Assembly: GCA_026936335.1 (NCBI GenBank)
Contig: JAPMXV010000020.1
Coordinates: forward strand, 186,001 to 250,000
DNA from: Mantamonas sphyraenae
Taxonomy: Eukaryota > CRuMs > Mantamonadidae
Reading direction: 5' to 3'
Length of the DNA: 64,000 nucleotides
The translations under genes and the position numbers were made by a program. Of this stretch, positions 30,986-42,600 are shown one piece after another (within the stretch, counting starts at the first letter, position 1; every line of letters begins with the position of its first letter). Below the pieces are notes generated by a model, which was not told where the DNA came from, did not search any database, and was given only the letters and a program-made list of their open reading frames with translations.

Positions 30986-32648
30986 ATGGTTGGGAACAAG
31001 TCGTCGTTTGCTTGGCTGGCTGTAGTGGCGCTGTGTGTGTGCGCGCTTGCAGGGTTGGCCGAGGGCAGCAGGCTGCACGTGCCTACGCTGTCGGAGAAGG
31101 ACTTTTGTCCGCTTTGCTTGGAGGAACTGCCCAAGGTGCTGAAGGACCTTGAGGACAACGCCACGCAGCACGAGATCGAGGCTGTGTTGTTCAAGGCATG
31201 CGAGATTGTGTCTGGATCACTGCGACAGAAGTGCGAGGACGGGGTCAAGGCGCTGGTGACGGCGCTGGGGATGGGCGTTCAGCCGCTGACGCAGCGGTAC
31301 TCGACGTACGCCACATGCAGCATCCTGGGTCTTTGCGAGGTGGACTGCTGCGAACATCCTGTCCTCCCAGAACAGGTGGTAGGTGCTTGGTGAGATTGGA
31401 GACAGGGTGGAGAGGAGGAAGGCAAAGTGTGTGTGGGGGCGGGGGAAATTCGCTGACTCGCTTACTTTTTGCGTGAATGTGTGCGCTTGCGTTTCGGGCG
31501 CGGTGTAGCACATTTCGATCACAAACGTGCCTTCGGAGATGCGCGTGACGTGGGTGACGCTGACAAACCCGACAGGAGTGAACGTGCAGGTGTCGCAGAG
31601 CCCGTTTGGGGCAACGAGCGAACCGTTTGAGCAGGCGGAGCAGGCGGCGTGTTCCACAGACACGTACACGAACGGCGGATGGACAGGATTCATCCACACG
31701 TGTCTGATGACTGGTCTGGCACCGAAAACGCGCTACTTTTACCGTGTGGGCAGCAGCAAGGCGGTGTCGCAGACGATGCTGCAGTTCACGACGCGCGACC
31801 CTGCGGCGAAGCAGCTGAACGTGGCCGTGCTGGCGGACATGGGTGCCACGGACGTGTCGGACCCGACCATCATGCAGCTGTTGCTGGAACGTCCGGAGCT
31901 GGACCTGGTGGTGCACAACGGCGACAGCAGCTACGCGGACCTGGACCAGACGCTGTGGGACTCGTTCTTTCGCAAGATCGAACCGATTGCAGGGTATGTG
32001 CCGTACATGACGTGTGCAGGCAACCACGAGAGCCTGGAGAACTTTGCGGCGTACTCGCATCGATTCTTGAACCCGAACAACAGCTCGGACCTGTACTACT
32101 CGTTCGACTACGGGATGGTGCACTTTTTGGCGATCAACACCGAGGCGTCGGATGACTTGATTGCAGATCTGAGCCCAAACACGGCGCAGTACGCGTTTGT
32201 GGAGAAGGACCTGGCAGCGGCGGCGGCCAAGTCGACGTGGATCATTGTGTTTGCGCACAGGCCGTTTTACTGCTCGAACCACCACAGCATCGACTGCATG
32301 GGCAACGCAGACACGTTCCGTCAGCACATGGAGCCTCTGTTTAAGAAGTACGGCGTGGACCTTGTGATTACGGGTCACAAGCACAACTACGAACGGACGG
32401 CGCGCGTGTACCAGCAGACGCTGGACAACGACGCACCGGTGTACCTGGTCAACGGATGCGCAGGCAACAAGGAACACCTGATGAACAGCTTTCAGGATCC
32501 GCAGCCTGAATGGTCCAAGGTGCGCTTTGGCAAGTACGGCGCGGCGAGGATGAACATCACCGAAGACTCGCTGCAGTTTACGTTTGTGCAAGACGAGACG
32601 AACATGGTGCTGGACCACTTTGAAATCGAGCCACGCAAGAAGGTGTGA
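30986..32648 (+). CDS. Saposin-B domain fused to purple acid phosphatase
   Basis: Secreted or lysosomal metallophosphoesterase of about 510 residues. Exons are 30986-31378 and 31509-32648; the intron (phase 0) falls exactly between the two modules. Residues 1-26 are a signal peptide (SSFAWLAVVALCVCALAGLAEG). Residues about 38-125 are a saposin-B domain (FCPLCLEELPKVLKDLEDNA ... ACEIVSGSLRQKCEDGV ... CSILGLCE) with the six-cysteine spacing. Then the PAP Fn-like domain (VHISITNVPSEMRVTWV) and metallophosphatase motifs: DMG, GDSSYAD, GNHE, HRPFYC and GHKHNYER, a complete metal ligand set including the Tyr that gives the purple Fe(III) colour. A C-terminal beta domain ends the protein. Several N-glycosylation sites are present. 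Confidence 0.9.
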
Positions 32649-32674
32649 GAGGATGGGGGGTTTGTCCGGTCAAT

Positions 32675-35398
32675 TCATTCATCAAAGAGCAATTCGCGGA
32701 TCTCGAGTTCGAGGGAGGAGAGGTGGAGGGGAGAGGCGGAGGAGGAGGCGTCTTGTGGAGCAGTGCGTTGTTGGGAGGTGGATGAAGATGGGGTGACGAG
32801 GTGCTGCTTGGCGTTGCGTAGCTGCCTGGCCTCGTTGAGACGTTGTTGAAGATCGCGGATGCGCTGATGAGCGAGGGCCTGCTCGCGTGCAGCCTGGTTG
32901 AGACGCAGCACCTCTGCTTGGAGGCGTTTGTTGACACTGCGCTGCTGGGCGAGTTCGTGTTTGCAGTCGCGAAGGGTGCGGAGCTCGAGCTGGGCCTCGA
33001 CAAGCTGCTGGTGGCTGGCCTTTGCCTCGAGGGCTTTGGACTCTGCATAGGCGAGCTGTTCTCGCATGGCACGCATGCGTCCCTCGCAGTTTGCATGCTC
33101 TTGGACACGTTCTTGCATGAGACGGACCTGTGCTGCGGTTTCGCGAATGGTGGAGGTGCTGCGTGCGAGTTTGTCGCGGAGATCCGCTTGTTCGCGGCGT
33201 GCTGTGGATTGGACGTGCTCAAGCTCGGCCTGGGAGGCAGACAGCTTAGTGACGAGCTCGCCGACCTTTGCTTCGAGTTTGTGTGCGGCATCCTTGGCCG
33301 CGGAGAGTTCGGCGTGTGTTTGGCGTCGTTCGCCACGCAGGAGCTCGTTGTCGGCCTTGAGCTGGGAACGCTGTTCGAGGAGATCGTCGACACGTGCCTG
33401 TAGGGATTGGATTTGTACAGAGGAGGCGGAGGAGGAGGAGGCGGAGGAGGAGGAGGCAGGTTTGGCGGGCGTGGACGTGGCCATGTGTTCGAGATGGACG
33501 TCGCCGTCCCAGTGGATGACGGCACTGACGAGAGCCTCTGTGGTGGAGACGCCAGTGAGGAGAGAGGTGTCAAGGAGTTGTTTGTGGACGCGTAGGTCCT
33601 GAAAGAGCTTGGGTACGGCAGGGGAGTCGGCGGCAACGTTTGCCTCGAGAGCCTCGAGGGTGGCGGTGAGCGTGTAGAGCTGTTGGCGAGCCTGGGTGGC
33701 GTTGTTAAAGAGCACCTGGGCGAGGGAACGGAGGGAGTCTTCTGTGCCGGAGGCGGAGGCGGAGGCGGAGGCGAGAGGAAGTGGGGCAAGCGGGGCGGAT
33801 TGCTGTTGGGTGAGGGCGGCGATCTGTTTGCGAAGAGCACGGAGTTCGTGGTGGACGGTTTTGTTCTCGCGGTGGACTTTGTCCATGGAGGAGCGGAGGT
33901 GGTCGACTTGAGCAGCGGCCTGGCGTGCCTCGGCGCGGGTTTCGCGCAGTTGGCGGGTGCGCTTGTTCATCTTTTCCTTGAGGCGGTCAATTTGTACATC
34001 GTAGTGGGCCGGAGAGGTGGAGGAGGCTGGTGGGGAGCGGGCGGGGGAGGGTTCGCGAGCGGTGAGGACGGCTGCAAACGGGTCAGATGCCTTTGGAGTC
34101 CAGGAGGTGGAGGGATTTGATGGTGCAGGGCTTGTGGATGGTTTGTGGGCGTTCTTGGCGGCTGCGAGTGCGCCAAGGTTGATGTGGGGCACGGTGACCT
34201 GTGTGTGGGAAGGAGAGGACCCGGTGGGTTCGGAAGTGGGGTGGGATGCGCCGCCGACACGGCGGATGGAGCGGTGTGTGACGATGTCCATGTTGTCTGT
34301 GGCATCGCTCATGCTGCTGGAGCGTCGTTGTGCGGAGTGAACATCCTCAAAGTGGACGGGCACGCGTGGGGTTGTGGGAGGATCTGCAGCGGAGAAGCTG
34401 TGGCGCTTCTGGTTTGCAGGGTGGCGGAGACGTGTGCTGGGGTGAGTGCCATGGTGTTGGTCGTCGTCGTCGTCGTCTTGGGAGGAGAGACCGAGACTGA
34501 GGGCTCGGAGTTCGGGCATCTTGTCGCGGTAGTGTTCCATAAGGCCGTCGACGATGTCACGGCCGGTGTCACGGTCAGAGGGCGGGTCAGACTCTGAGTT
34601 GCTGTCTCCATGGGCAAGCTCTGCGCTGAGGGAGTGTGTCATGGTCTTTGCTGGTTGTTTGGGCTTGCGTTTCTTCTTGCGCTTCTTGGGCGGGTCGATG
34701 GTGGCGGCAAGGGCGGCAGTGATGTGTGTGGTGGGATTGCGCTTGCGGGAAGCAGCAGCCTTTTTGGTACGGTGGCCCGTCTTGTGTTTGGGCTTGTGGG
34801 TCTTGCGCGCCAATTTGCTTTTCCCTTGTGAGCCGTTTGCAACGCCGCGTGCGCGGCGGAGGGTGGAGGCCTCTTCAGAGTCGGAGGGGTGGTCGACAGG
34901 GTCTTCGTTGCGTGTGCGTGCGGGGGAGGAGGATGTTGTGGTGGTGGCTGTGGTGGAGGTTGTGGCGGCGGCAGTGCGCTGGGCTGCGTGGTGGTCGACA
35001 AGATTGTCAAGTCGTCGGGCGGAGAGTTTGGCGAGGCCTGTGCGAGGTTTGGGCAGACCGTGGTCGTCTTTGATGACGACCGAGCCTGAGCGCTGACGCT
35101 GAGGGGAGGTGGAGTGGATGGAGGGCTGGTCAGAGGCGACGCTGACGCCAGCGTCGGATTCACGGTCGGGTTCGGGGGCATCCATGCCGTCGGAAGACTG
35201 GGAGGTTGGGTGAGTGTCGTGTGGAGAGGGTTCGACGAGCCAGCGGGGCGTGGTGGATGGAGAGGTCGGGGATGATGGCGAGCGGGGGCCCTTTGCGGCG
35301 GCGTCCTTTGCGGCGACCTCGGCGACCATGGACGCAAAGAGGCCCATGTCGGAGAGGGTGCGTTTGCGTGGTTTGGCCAAGTCCAACTTTGCAGGCAT
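32675..35398 (-). CDS. Long coiled-coil protein with disordered N-half, function unknown
   Basis: Not recognised. Single-exon frame of 907 residues from the ATG at 35398; an upstream ATG at 35437 would add 13. The first ~430 residues are low complexity: Ser/Pro/Thr runs, a basic Lys/Arg cluster (KKRKKKRKPKQPAK) that could be a nuclear localisation signal, and an acidic patch. Residues about 440 to the end are almost continuous heptad-type coiled coil rich in Glu, Gln, Arg, Ala and Leu (LKEKMNKRTRQLRETRAEAR, LEQRSQLKADNELLRGERRQ), broken by one helical globular stretch near residue 560-640. The protein ends LELEIRELLFDE. A centrosomal, nuclear-envelope or tethering role is conceivable but unproven. 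It converges with the phosphatase gene 26 bp away. Confidence 0.7.
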   Translation of the reverse strand: MPAKLDLAKPRKRTLSDMGLFASMVAEVAAKDAAAKGPRSPSSPTSPSTTPRWLVEPSPHDTHPTSQSSDGMDAPEPDRESDAGVSVASDQPSIHSTSPQRQRSGSVVIKDDHGLPKPRTGLAKLSARRLDNLVDHHAAQRTAAATTSTTATTTTSSSPARTRNEDPVDHPSDSEEASTLRRARGVANGSQGKSKLARKTHKPKHKTGHRTKKAAASRKRNPTTHITAALAATIDPPKKRKKKRKPKQPAKTMTHSLSAELAHGDSNSESDPPSDRDTGRDIVDGLMEHYRDKMPELRALSLGLSSQDDDDDDQHHGTHPSTRLRHPANQKRHSFSAADPPTTPRVPVHFEDVHSAQRRSSSMSDATDNMDIVTHRSIRRVGGASHPTSEPTGSSPSHTQVTVPHINLGALAAAKNAHKPSTSPAPSNPSTSWTPKASDPFAAVLTAREPSPARSPPASSTSPAHYDVQIDRLKEKMNKRTRQLRETRAEARQAAAQVDHLRSSMDKVHRENKTVHHELRALRKQIAALTQQQSAPLAPLPLASASASASGTEDSLRSLAQVLFNNATQARQQLYTLTATLEALEANVAADSPAVPKLFQDLRVHKQLLDTSLLTGVSTTEALVSAVIHWDGDVHLEHMATSTPAKPASSSSASSSSASSVQIQSLQARVDDLLEQRSQLKADNELLRGERRQTHAELSAAKDAAHKLEAKVGELVTKLSASQAELEHVQSTARREQADLRDKLARSTSTIRETAAQVRLMQERVQEHANCEGRMRAMREQLAYAESKALEAKASHQQLVEAQLELRTLRDCKHELAQQRSVNKRLQAEVLRLNQAAREQALAHQRIRDLQQRLNEARQLRNAKQHLVTPSSSTSQQRTAPQDASSSASPLHLSSLELEIRELLFDE

Positions 35399-35440
35399 AA
35401 TGGGAGGGCGTGGGGGGGAGGGGGAGTTGATTTGCATTGG

Positions 35441-36421
35441 CTAGAGCGGGTCGGAGGCGAGGTGCTGGACGACTCGGAGAAGGAGCTCGTCTGGAAGCGT
35501 GCTGTACAGGTGAGAGGGCGTGTAGGCGTCCATGGAGCCTGCGTCAAAGAGAAGATCGCGCTCGGTGGTGTTGAGGAGGAGAAGGGTCTCCAGGGCCGTG
35601 TCGAGGGGGTCGGGAAAGAGTGGGTGCGTGCTGGTGGACCACGGGAGGGTGCGTGCAAGGTCTGCGGCACTTGTTTGGGAGTTGATGGGTTTGAGGTGAG
35701 GATCAGCGCCACGTTCAAGGAGGATTTGGATGGCGTCGAGGGAAGAGGCAGCGACAGCGGCCATGAGCGGGTCTGTGCTTGTGTCCGGAGAGGCGTGGAC
35801 GGGCACACCGAGGTCGAGGAGGGTCAGAAGTGTGTGAGTGTCATCTTGAGTGGCAGCTTGGATGAGGGCCTGGGCATCGGCGATGTTGCGTCCGACCGTC
35901 GGGTGTGGATTGAGGCTGATGCCGAGCTTGAGGAGAGCGCGGTTGTTTTGGAGGGCGTCGTCGAGAAGGTGGTGTTTGAAGGGTTGGGAAAAGTCGTTTT
36001 CGTAAAGGTGAATGTACAGGAGGGTGGTGTTGTGTGTGATGAGATCGGCAAGAGCCGGGAGCGAAGCGTCGGAAAGGTGGTTCTTCCAGAGGCCCAAGGA
36101 GAGGACGGGCGGGGCAGAGTCAGACGAGAGGAGGTCTGCGAGTGCAATGAAGCCGGCGTCGCCTATATGGGAGCCGCTGAGGTCGAGCTCTGTGACGGAG
36201 AGGTTTGTGTGGAGGGCGTCGACAAGGGTTGGGATTGCGAGGCAGTTGAAGCGCTCGAAGCGAAGGGAGACAGAGTGGGGGGAGGGTTGATCAAGAAGGA
36301 TGGCGGCCGAGTCGGCGTCACCTGCGTTGAGGGCAAGGAGAAGCGGAGCGGGCTCCTTGCGGAAAGCCAGCATGGGGACGGGGTTGGGTGGGCCCGCGTG
36401 GGTGCACAGAAACTTTGACAT
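35441..36421 (-). CDS. LRR-ankyrin protein with C-terminal F-box-like motif
   Basis: Predicted 326-residue protein. Start ATG at 36421 (the longer frame to 36445 has no ATG). Residues about 25-160 contain LRRs of the ribonuclease-inhibitor type (SVTELDLSGSHIGDAGFIALADLL, PVLSLGLWKNHLSDASLPALADLI). Residues about 190-260 contain ankyrin-type repeats (TDPLMAAVAASSLDAIQILLERGADPHL). The last ~45 residues (TTERDLLFDAGSMDAYTP, then LPDELLLRVVQHL) resemble the start of an F-box or SOCS-box and are shared with the gene at 50548-52602. A substrate-adaptor role in ubiquitin ligases is an inference. It is divergent from the giant membrane-protein gene, and the 5' ends of the two may overlap. Confidence 0.72.
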   Translation of the reverse strand: MSKFLCTHAGPPNPVPMLAFRKEPAPLLLALNAGDADSAAILLDQPSPHSVSLRFERFNCLAIPTLVDALHTNLSVTELDLSGSHIGDAGFIALADLLSSDSAPPVLSLGLWKNHLSDASLPALADLITHNTTLLYIHLYENDFSQPFKHHLLDDALQNNRALLKLGISLNPHPTVGRNIADAQALIQAATQDDTHTLLTLLDLGVPVHASPDTSTDPLMAAVAASSLDAIQILLERGADPHLKPINSQTSAADLARTLPWSTSTHPLFPDPLDTALETLLLLNTTERDLLFDAGSMDAYTPSHLYSTLPDELLLRVVQHLASDPL

Positions 36422-36672
36422 GGCTGTGCATCCGAAGCAATACAACTACTGTGGACGCAGCCTGGGATTTTGTAGGTGGTGGAGGGGGATGATGAGGAAA
36501 AGGGCCGGGAGAAAAGCGACAGAGAACATCGCTGACGCAAGGTTCGTGTGCAGTTCTGTGTTTGGCCACAGTGGTATGTTGTGTGCAGGAGGAAGGAAGG
36601 GAGGGATCTGCGGGCGATGGTTGGGTGTGGTTGTCGAGGCTAACACGAGAGGGGGGGGCGTGCGCGGGTCAG

Positions 36673-39600
36673 CTTGCGGTGTTGGGATCTCTGACGTTGC
36701 TTGTGTTTGTCAACTCTGTGGATTCGGGTGTTACGAGGCTTTCGAGCACGGAGGCACACGCACACACTCTGGAAGGGTGTCAAATTGTGTACAGGCGTGG
36801 CGGATTGCCAGGGCTGCCGCTGCTGGCGCGTGTGGAACATTCACCGTGGCATGTGCCCGAAATTCGTGCGTCGCCAACAGGCTTTTTCGTGCGGGACACG
36901 CGTCCGCGAGTGTCTGCGAGCATGGATGTGTTTCTGTGTCGACTGGTGATCACGGTGCCGCCCGGCGCTGTGGTGCCGGCAACGACGATTGCGCAGGAGA
37001 AGCACAACGTGTCTGTGCCTGCGTCGGGCATGTCGTTTGAGTCGCTGACGCTGGAGGGCTCGTTTACGGCGACCCGGCTGCAAAATTTGCACACGGTGTC
37101 GTCTCTGACGCTGCGTTTGAGTGACTCGAACGTGGAATTGACAAACACGTCGTTTGGGAGTCTGTCGATGGACGTGACGGGGAGCACGGTGCGGCTGAGC
37201 ACGAGGCAGTCGATTGCGGTGTCGTTTGTGCGTTTGGACCCTGCACAGGTATGCCTGTCGTCGTCTGTGGCGACGCCGTCTCTGCAGGAGTGCATTGTGG
37301 AAGCAAACAGCACCAACTGCACAGCAAGTGCATCGATGGTGGGACCTGATGCGACGGTGCGCGTGGTGAACGCAACGGTGCGATCGTCGTCGTTGTCGAT
37401 CTCGTCGCAGCCTCTTGTTGCGACGACAGGGTCGCTGAAAAGGGTGCAGTCTGCCAACACGGTGGGCCAGCGCGCAGGGGTTGATTTCACGCCTGGGGAG
37501 CGATCGAGCCTGGTGAATCTTTTTGGCAGGGTGCGAGACGGGAGTGCACAGGTGGACCTGGTGATGTTTGATGTGCCCGGAGCAACGCCAAACGTGACGT
37601 GGATGTGGTCGCGCAAGCCAATCTTTCTGGAGCTGGACTCTGCGTTTCTGTATCTGACTTCGGCGTCGCTTCTTGCGCCGCAGTCACGTGTCATCGACGC
37701 GTCGACACTTCCGTCTGTGTGTGCTCCTCCTCAGACGGCAGCGGACGGCTTGGCCAGTCGGCGGGCAGTGTACGAAGCGATTTCCGCGGTGGTTGGATCG
37801 CAGAGCGAGGGCACGATTGCATACTTCAACGGAACAGGCAGGCCGATTGGCATGTTCCGGGACGAGACTACAAATGAGCTGGTGGAGCGGGAGATGGACA
37901 TCTGGACAGACACGTTTCTGTTCCTGACGGTGCTGTTTGCGGCGTTTCTGGCGTTTGTGATCTCGCTGCTGGTGACGCTGAGCGTGGCGAGGCGGGTGCG
38001 AGACAGTGCGCGATCGCAGGACCTGCACTCGTTCTTTGCGTGGTTCGACGTGTCGCTGGACAAGATCATCAACGCAGAGAAGCGAAAGAGGCACGCGGCG
38101 GCAGCGGTGGAGGCCGACGTTCAGCAGTCGTCGTCGCTGCTGGATGACGACGGCTCGTGGCGCAGTGCGCTTGGGGCAAACTGGTTGGATGCAAGCATTG
38201 ATCAGGGCAACTGGAGAGATCACTTTCAGGAAGTGCGGCTCGGGTTCTATGCAGGGTTTTTCCCGCTGCCGCTTGTGCTTGCGCTGGTGATGCCTTCGAC
38301 GTTGTTGTCGATTGCGTATGGGTAAGTGTGTGGGTGGGTGGGTGTGGGGGTGTGGGGGGGTGTGTGTGGGGGGGGGGTGGGGGGAGGGGCGTGTACTGAG
38401 AGGGTGGAACTGACAAGTGTTGTGCCTCGTGGTGTTCAGGTACGTGCCGACGTTTCTCAACCAGTTCTCGATTTTTGCATACATTGTGATCGGGCTCGGG
38501 GTGCTGTTTACGTTTGTGGCGACGGTGGAGTATGTGTTGCATCTGACGCATTTGCAGATGCGCAAGTTTACGATGTTTTTCCACTTGATGCTGGTGGTGA
38601 ACTCGTCGCTGTCGCTGTTCTTTTTGATCAATGTGGCGCTGTGGGTGATCCTGGGGGTGATTATCAAACCGGACGTGGCGTTGCCATACGCAGCGGCGGT
38701 GGTTGTGTTTTTCACGCAGGGAGTGATGACTTCGCGGCGGCTGAAGGAAATGCGTGCCAAGGTTGTCAAGTCGCTGCGAGACGCGCTGTCGCGCTTCAAC
38801 TTGCCCGTGGTGGACTCACTGACGGATGCAGTGGACTCTGCGGTGGAGGTGTCACGTCAACACCTGCAAGGGGAAGAGGGAAACAAGTCGCAGACGGCTG
38901 TGTCGTCGCTGATGGCGAAAGCAAACCTGGCCATCAGTGGAGTGGAACAGTTTTCGCGTGCGGCACAGGGCCAACACAAGCTGCTGTCGAAGATTCTGCA
39001 GATTACAAAGCAGGCGACGCGCACAGACACACACAAGTTTGACACGGTGCACACGCTGGCACGTGAGATCCTGCCACTTGTGTTGGAGGGGCACGTGGAG
39101 CCCGTGAAGGAGTCCATGCACGGGATGCTGCAGGAGCTGTTTCAGGACGCGCTCCCAGATGCAGGGTCGATCAATGTGGAGCACAAGGCGCGGCATTTTG
39201 TGCACGGTGCACTGATGCCGCGGATTGCGCGTGTGCTGCATGAGCATGCGACGCCGTTTGCGCAACAGGTGCTTCTGGCTGTGCACGAGCTGCCAGACAG
39301 TGCGTTGAAGAACGTGGTGGTGTCGCGCACGGACACGGTACTGGCAAGCAACTTTCCGGCGACCCTGACCGCGGATATTGCCAAGGCGCTGGAGCAGCAG
39401 GTGCGTGAGCAGGGCGACTACAAAGCCTTGGTGGCGCAGGCCGAGAGGATGTGGAAGGCGATGCAGCAAGGCGAAAGCCTGCGGCCGCTGGCTATGGGCT
39501 ATGTGTTGGAGCTGTTGTCCAACGCGTCGAGCAAGGCGTGGCGCACGGTGTTCAACAGCGTGCTGCTGCCGGATAGCCTGGCGCAACAAGTGCTGCTGCA

Positions 39601-42600
39601 AGCGACCACTAGCATCCTGCCGGAGCACGTGCTGTCCAAGTTTTCAAAGGAGGCGCGTTCTGAGCTGGCAACGCGTGCGCTGGAGATTGTGTTTCGCTGC
39701 TACAAGCACGACGAGAGCGAAGGCAAGGTGGTTGCGTCTGCGCCTCTGAAGGCAATGTTGCCTGCGCTGAAAGCAGGCAACACGGCGCGGTTCCCTGGGT
39801 GCTGGGCAAAGCTGGTGACGGTGTTGGTGTCGAGTGAATCGATCCCGGGGCCCGTGCGTGGCATCCTCAACAGCCGGACGTCGGTGGATGCACCGATGCC
39901 TGTGCAGCTGCTGTGTGACATGCATGATGTGTTGGTGCAGAACAAGGCCAAGGTTGTGGAGGACGTGGCGTCGGACAAGGAGGCGACGCTGAACCTGATC
40001 CAACACATGCTCACGTCGGCAATCATGACGGCGTCAACGATTTCGTCGGCACGGTCGGCGGACCACCTGTTTCCGCCTGAGCTGGCCAAGGCGATTGTGC
40101 GGAGCGCATGTGAACGGTCTATGGAGCAGATCTTTTCGCTTGTGCTGGAACCACTGCTGCAGGGAGCAGAGTTGCGGCCTGTGCTTGCGTCGCTGGTGCG
40201 CGCGACGATCGGTCACCCGAGCATGCGCAGCGAGATGATGGATGCGTTGTCGGCCAAGCTGGACAAATGCGCAGGTGTGTTTCGTGAGGAATTGGTGTCG
40301 ACGATTGACGCGCGTATGGGCAACATTGTGGTGGAAGACTCGATCTGGAGGGCCCTGATTGGCGTGTGCGGCAAGCCGCCATCTTCGAGTGGGATCTCTG
40401 GAATGTTTTCGTCGTCGTCGTCGTCGTCGAGCAATACGATCGCGATGGACGATTTGTCTGGGCCGGAACCGAGTGCGCCGGCAGCGCGTGCGTCATTGAA
40501 GGCGTACCTGAAGATTAAGAGCAAGGGCAAGGACCTGCTGCGGGAGTTGGTGGTTGCTTTGGCTCAGGAGTTGCTCGGGGCCATTGATGCACAGACACTG
40601 CTGCGGGTGTTTCTGCAGGATGCGGCGGAGGCTGAGTCGCTGGACCGATCGTCGGTGTCGTTGGTGACGCGCATCATGCAGCTGTTTGAGCCGGACGAAC
40701 AGCAGCAAACACGTGCGCAGAAGCTGATGGGCGACACGAGCTCGCAGCCGCAGGCGCCGTCGCGCTCGCTGCAGGATGTGTTTGGTGCGGCGCTGCAGAG
40801 CGCGTTTGGAAAGGGACCTCCGTCGCCGCCGGATGAGGAGGCGGTGAAGGCGCTGGTGGTGGCAGTGATCCCTGTGGTGACGCATGGAAGACAGGGGATT
40901 GTGGAAGCTGCTGTGAACAGTGTGCTGCCACACATGGAGCCTCCGGCGGAGGTGAGTGTGGACTGGGCCGGGTTGATGGCGGAGTTGGTGAGCGCGATCG
41001 ACTCGCAGCGTCTGCTGGACAAGTTTAACCTGACGGTTTTGCTGCAAGAGCGGCTGCAGAACGACGATGCGCTTGGCGGAGTGATCCACAAGCGGCTTGC
41101 GAACAAGCTGTTTGCGCTTGTGGAGCTTGCTGACCCAGCGGCGAAAGTTCAGTTTGCGCTGGCAGTGCTGGAACACAAGCACAGATACGTGGCGCAAGTT
41201 GTGGAATTGCTGGAGCCGCACTCAGTGGTGCTGGACTTTGGGCGGACGTTGGCGACGCAGGCTCTGTTTTGGAACAAGTCTGTGAAGCGGATCATGGGCC
41301 CGGAAAACACGGCGTTGTCGGCGTCGCAGCTGTTGCAATCGTTTGACAAGGCGTTCCGTGCGCATTTCAACGCACAGCTGAAACAGTGGCAGAAACTGGA
41401 CGCGGTGGCGTACCTGCAGCACGGGTTCAGTGCGCTGAGCCAGCAGACTCTTGCGTCGAATCTGAACCACGTGCTGTCGCAGTTCCTCGTGCAAACGGCA
41501 GTGCAGCAGCTGGAACGGACGGTGACCGAGTCTGGGAATGGCAAGGCGACGCAAGTGGCGCAGCGGGTGTGGCAGGCGTTGAGTGAGCCGTTGCTCTCGA
41601 CACCGCTGGGCGGGATGGTGACGTTTATCGACACGGCCAAGTCTCAGCTTGTGGGCGACGAGCGATTCTTCAAAGAGCTGCTGCAGGCGCTGTTTGAGGC
41701 GCTTGGAGAGCAGATGAGCACGGACAACGAGGGCATGGGGGAAGTGCCGCAAGGAAACATCGGGGAACACATCCAGACGCTTCTGTCGCAGCACCTGCAG
41801 AGTTTGGACGCGACGAAGCTGCTGACGCGTTTGGTGATGCGTATGCTGTCGATGGTGTTTCCTCTGAAAGTGCTGCACTCGATCATGGAGCTGCCCGTGG
41901 TGGTGCGCAACGACCCGGTGAATTTTGTGCCTGTGGCGATGCGGACGGTGCTTGAGGTTGTGGATGTGGAATCGATGGCCACGCGACTGCTGTCACCACT
42001 GGCGACGGAGATGCTTGTGTCGAATTTGGGCACGGCGTCGCAGAAGCACTTTCGGGCCAACCTGGCACAGCACGCGGTCGCGTTCCGCGGCCACCTGGGC
42101 CAGGTGGTGGCGACGATCAGCCAGAAGCAGCTGTCGACACAGGCAATGAGTCGGTTGGTGGCAGATATGCGGGAGCGTGCACAGCGGACTGCGGGCGTGC
42201 GGATGTTTGAGGGCACTCTTGCGTTGCTGCAGGAGCAGGCCGAGGCTGTGTATGCGGCAGAGCAGCATGCAGAGAACAAAAAGGAAGTGAAGAGCGAGGC
42301 GGGAGCGGGCGAGGTGGCTGGGTTGGAGAGCGGGGCAGCGCCTGTGGAGGGGCCGATCACGCGCTCGCTTGTGGAGGCGTTTATTACGGCCGAGTTTGGG
42401 GCGCAGTTTGCGGAGATTGCGGCGCGTGTGGACCCTGCACGTCTGTTGGGTGGACAAGTGCACTCTGTGGAGGAGCTGTCGCAACACGTGGTGCAGACGG
42501 TGGTGCACAGCGTGACGGGGGAGGACTGGGCGCGTTTTGGTGCACAGAGCATGCGTTCGATGGCGAAGCGTGCGACACACGGACAGCTTCAGCTTCTGAT

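Noticed and set aside
36562-36672. Start of the giant protein at 36562
   Set aside because: The codon there is TTG, not ATG; the first in-frame ATG inside this exon (36922) would remove the hydrophobic leader, so an upstream exon is more likely.
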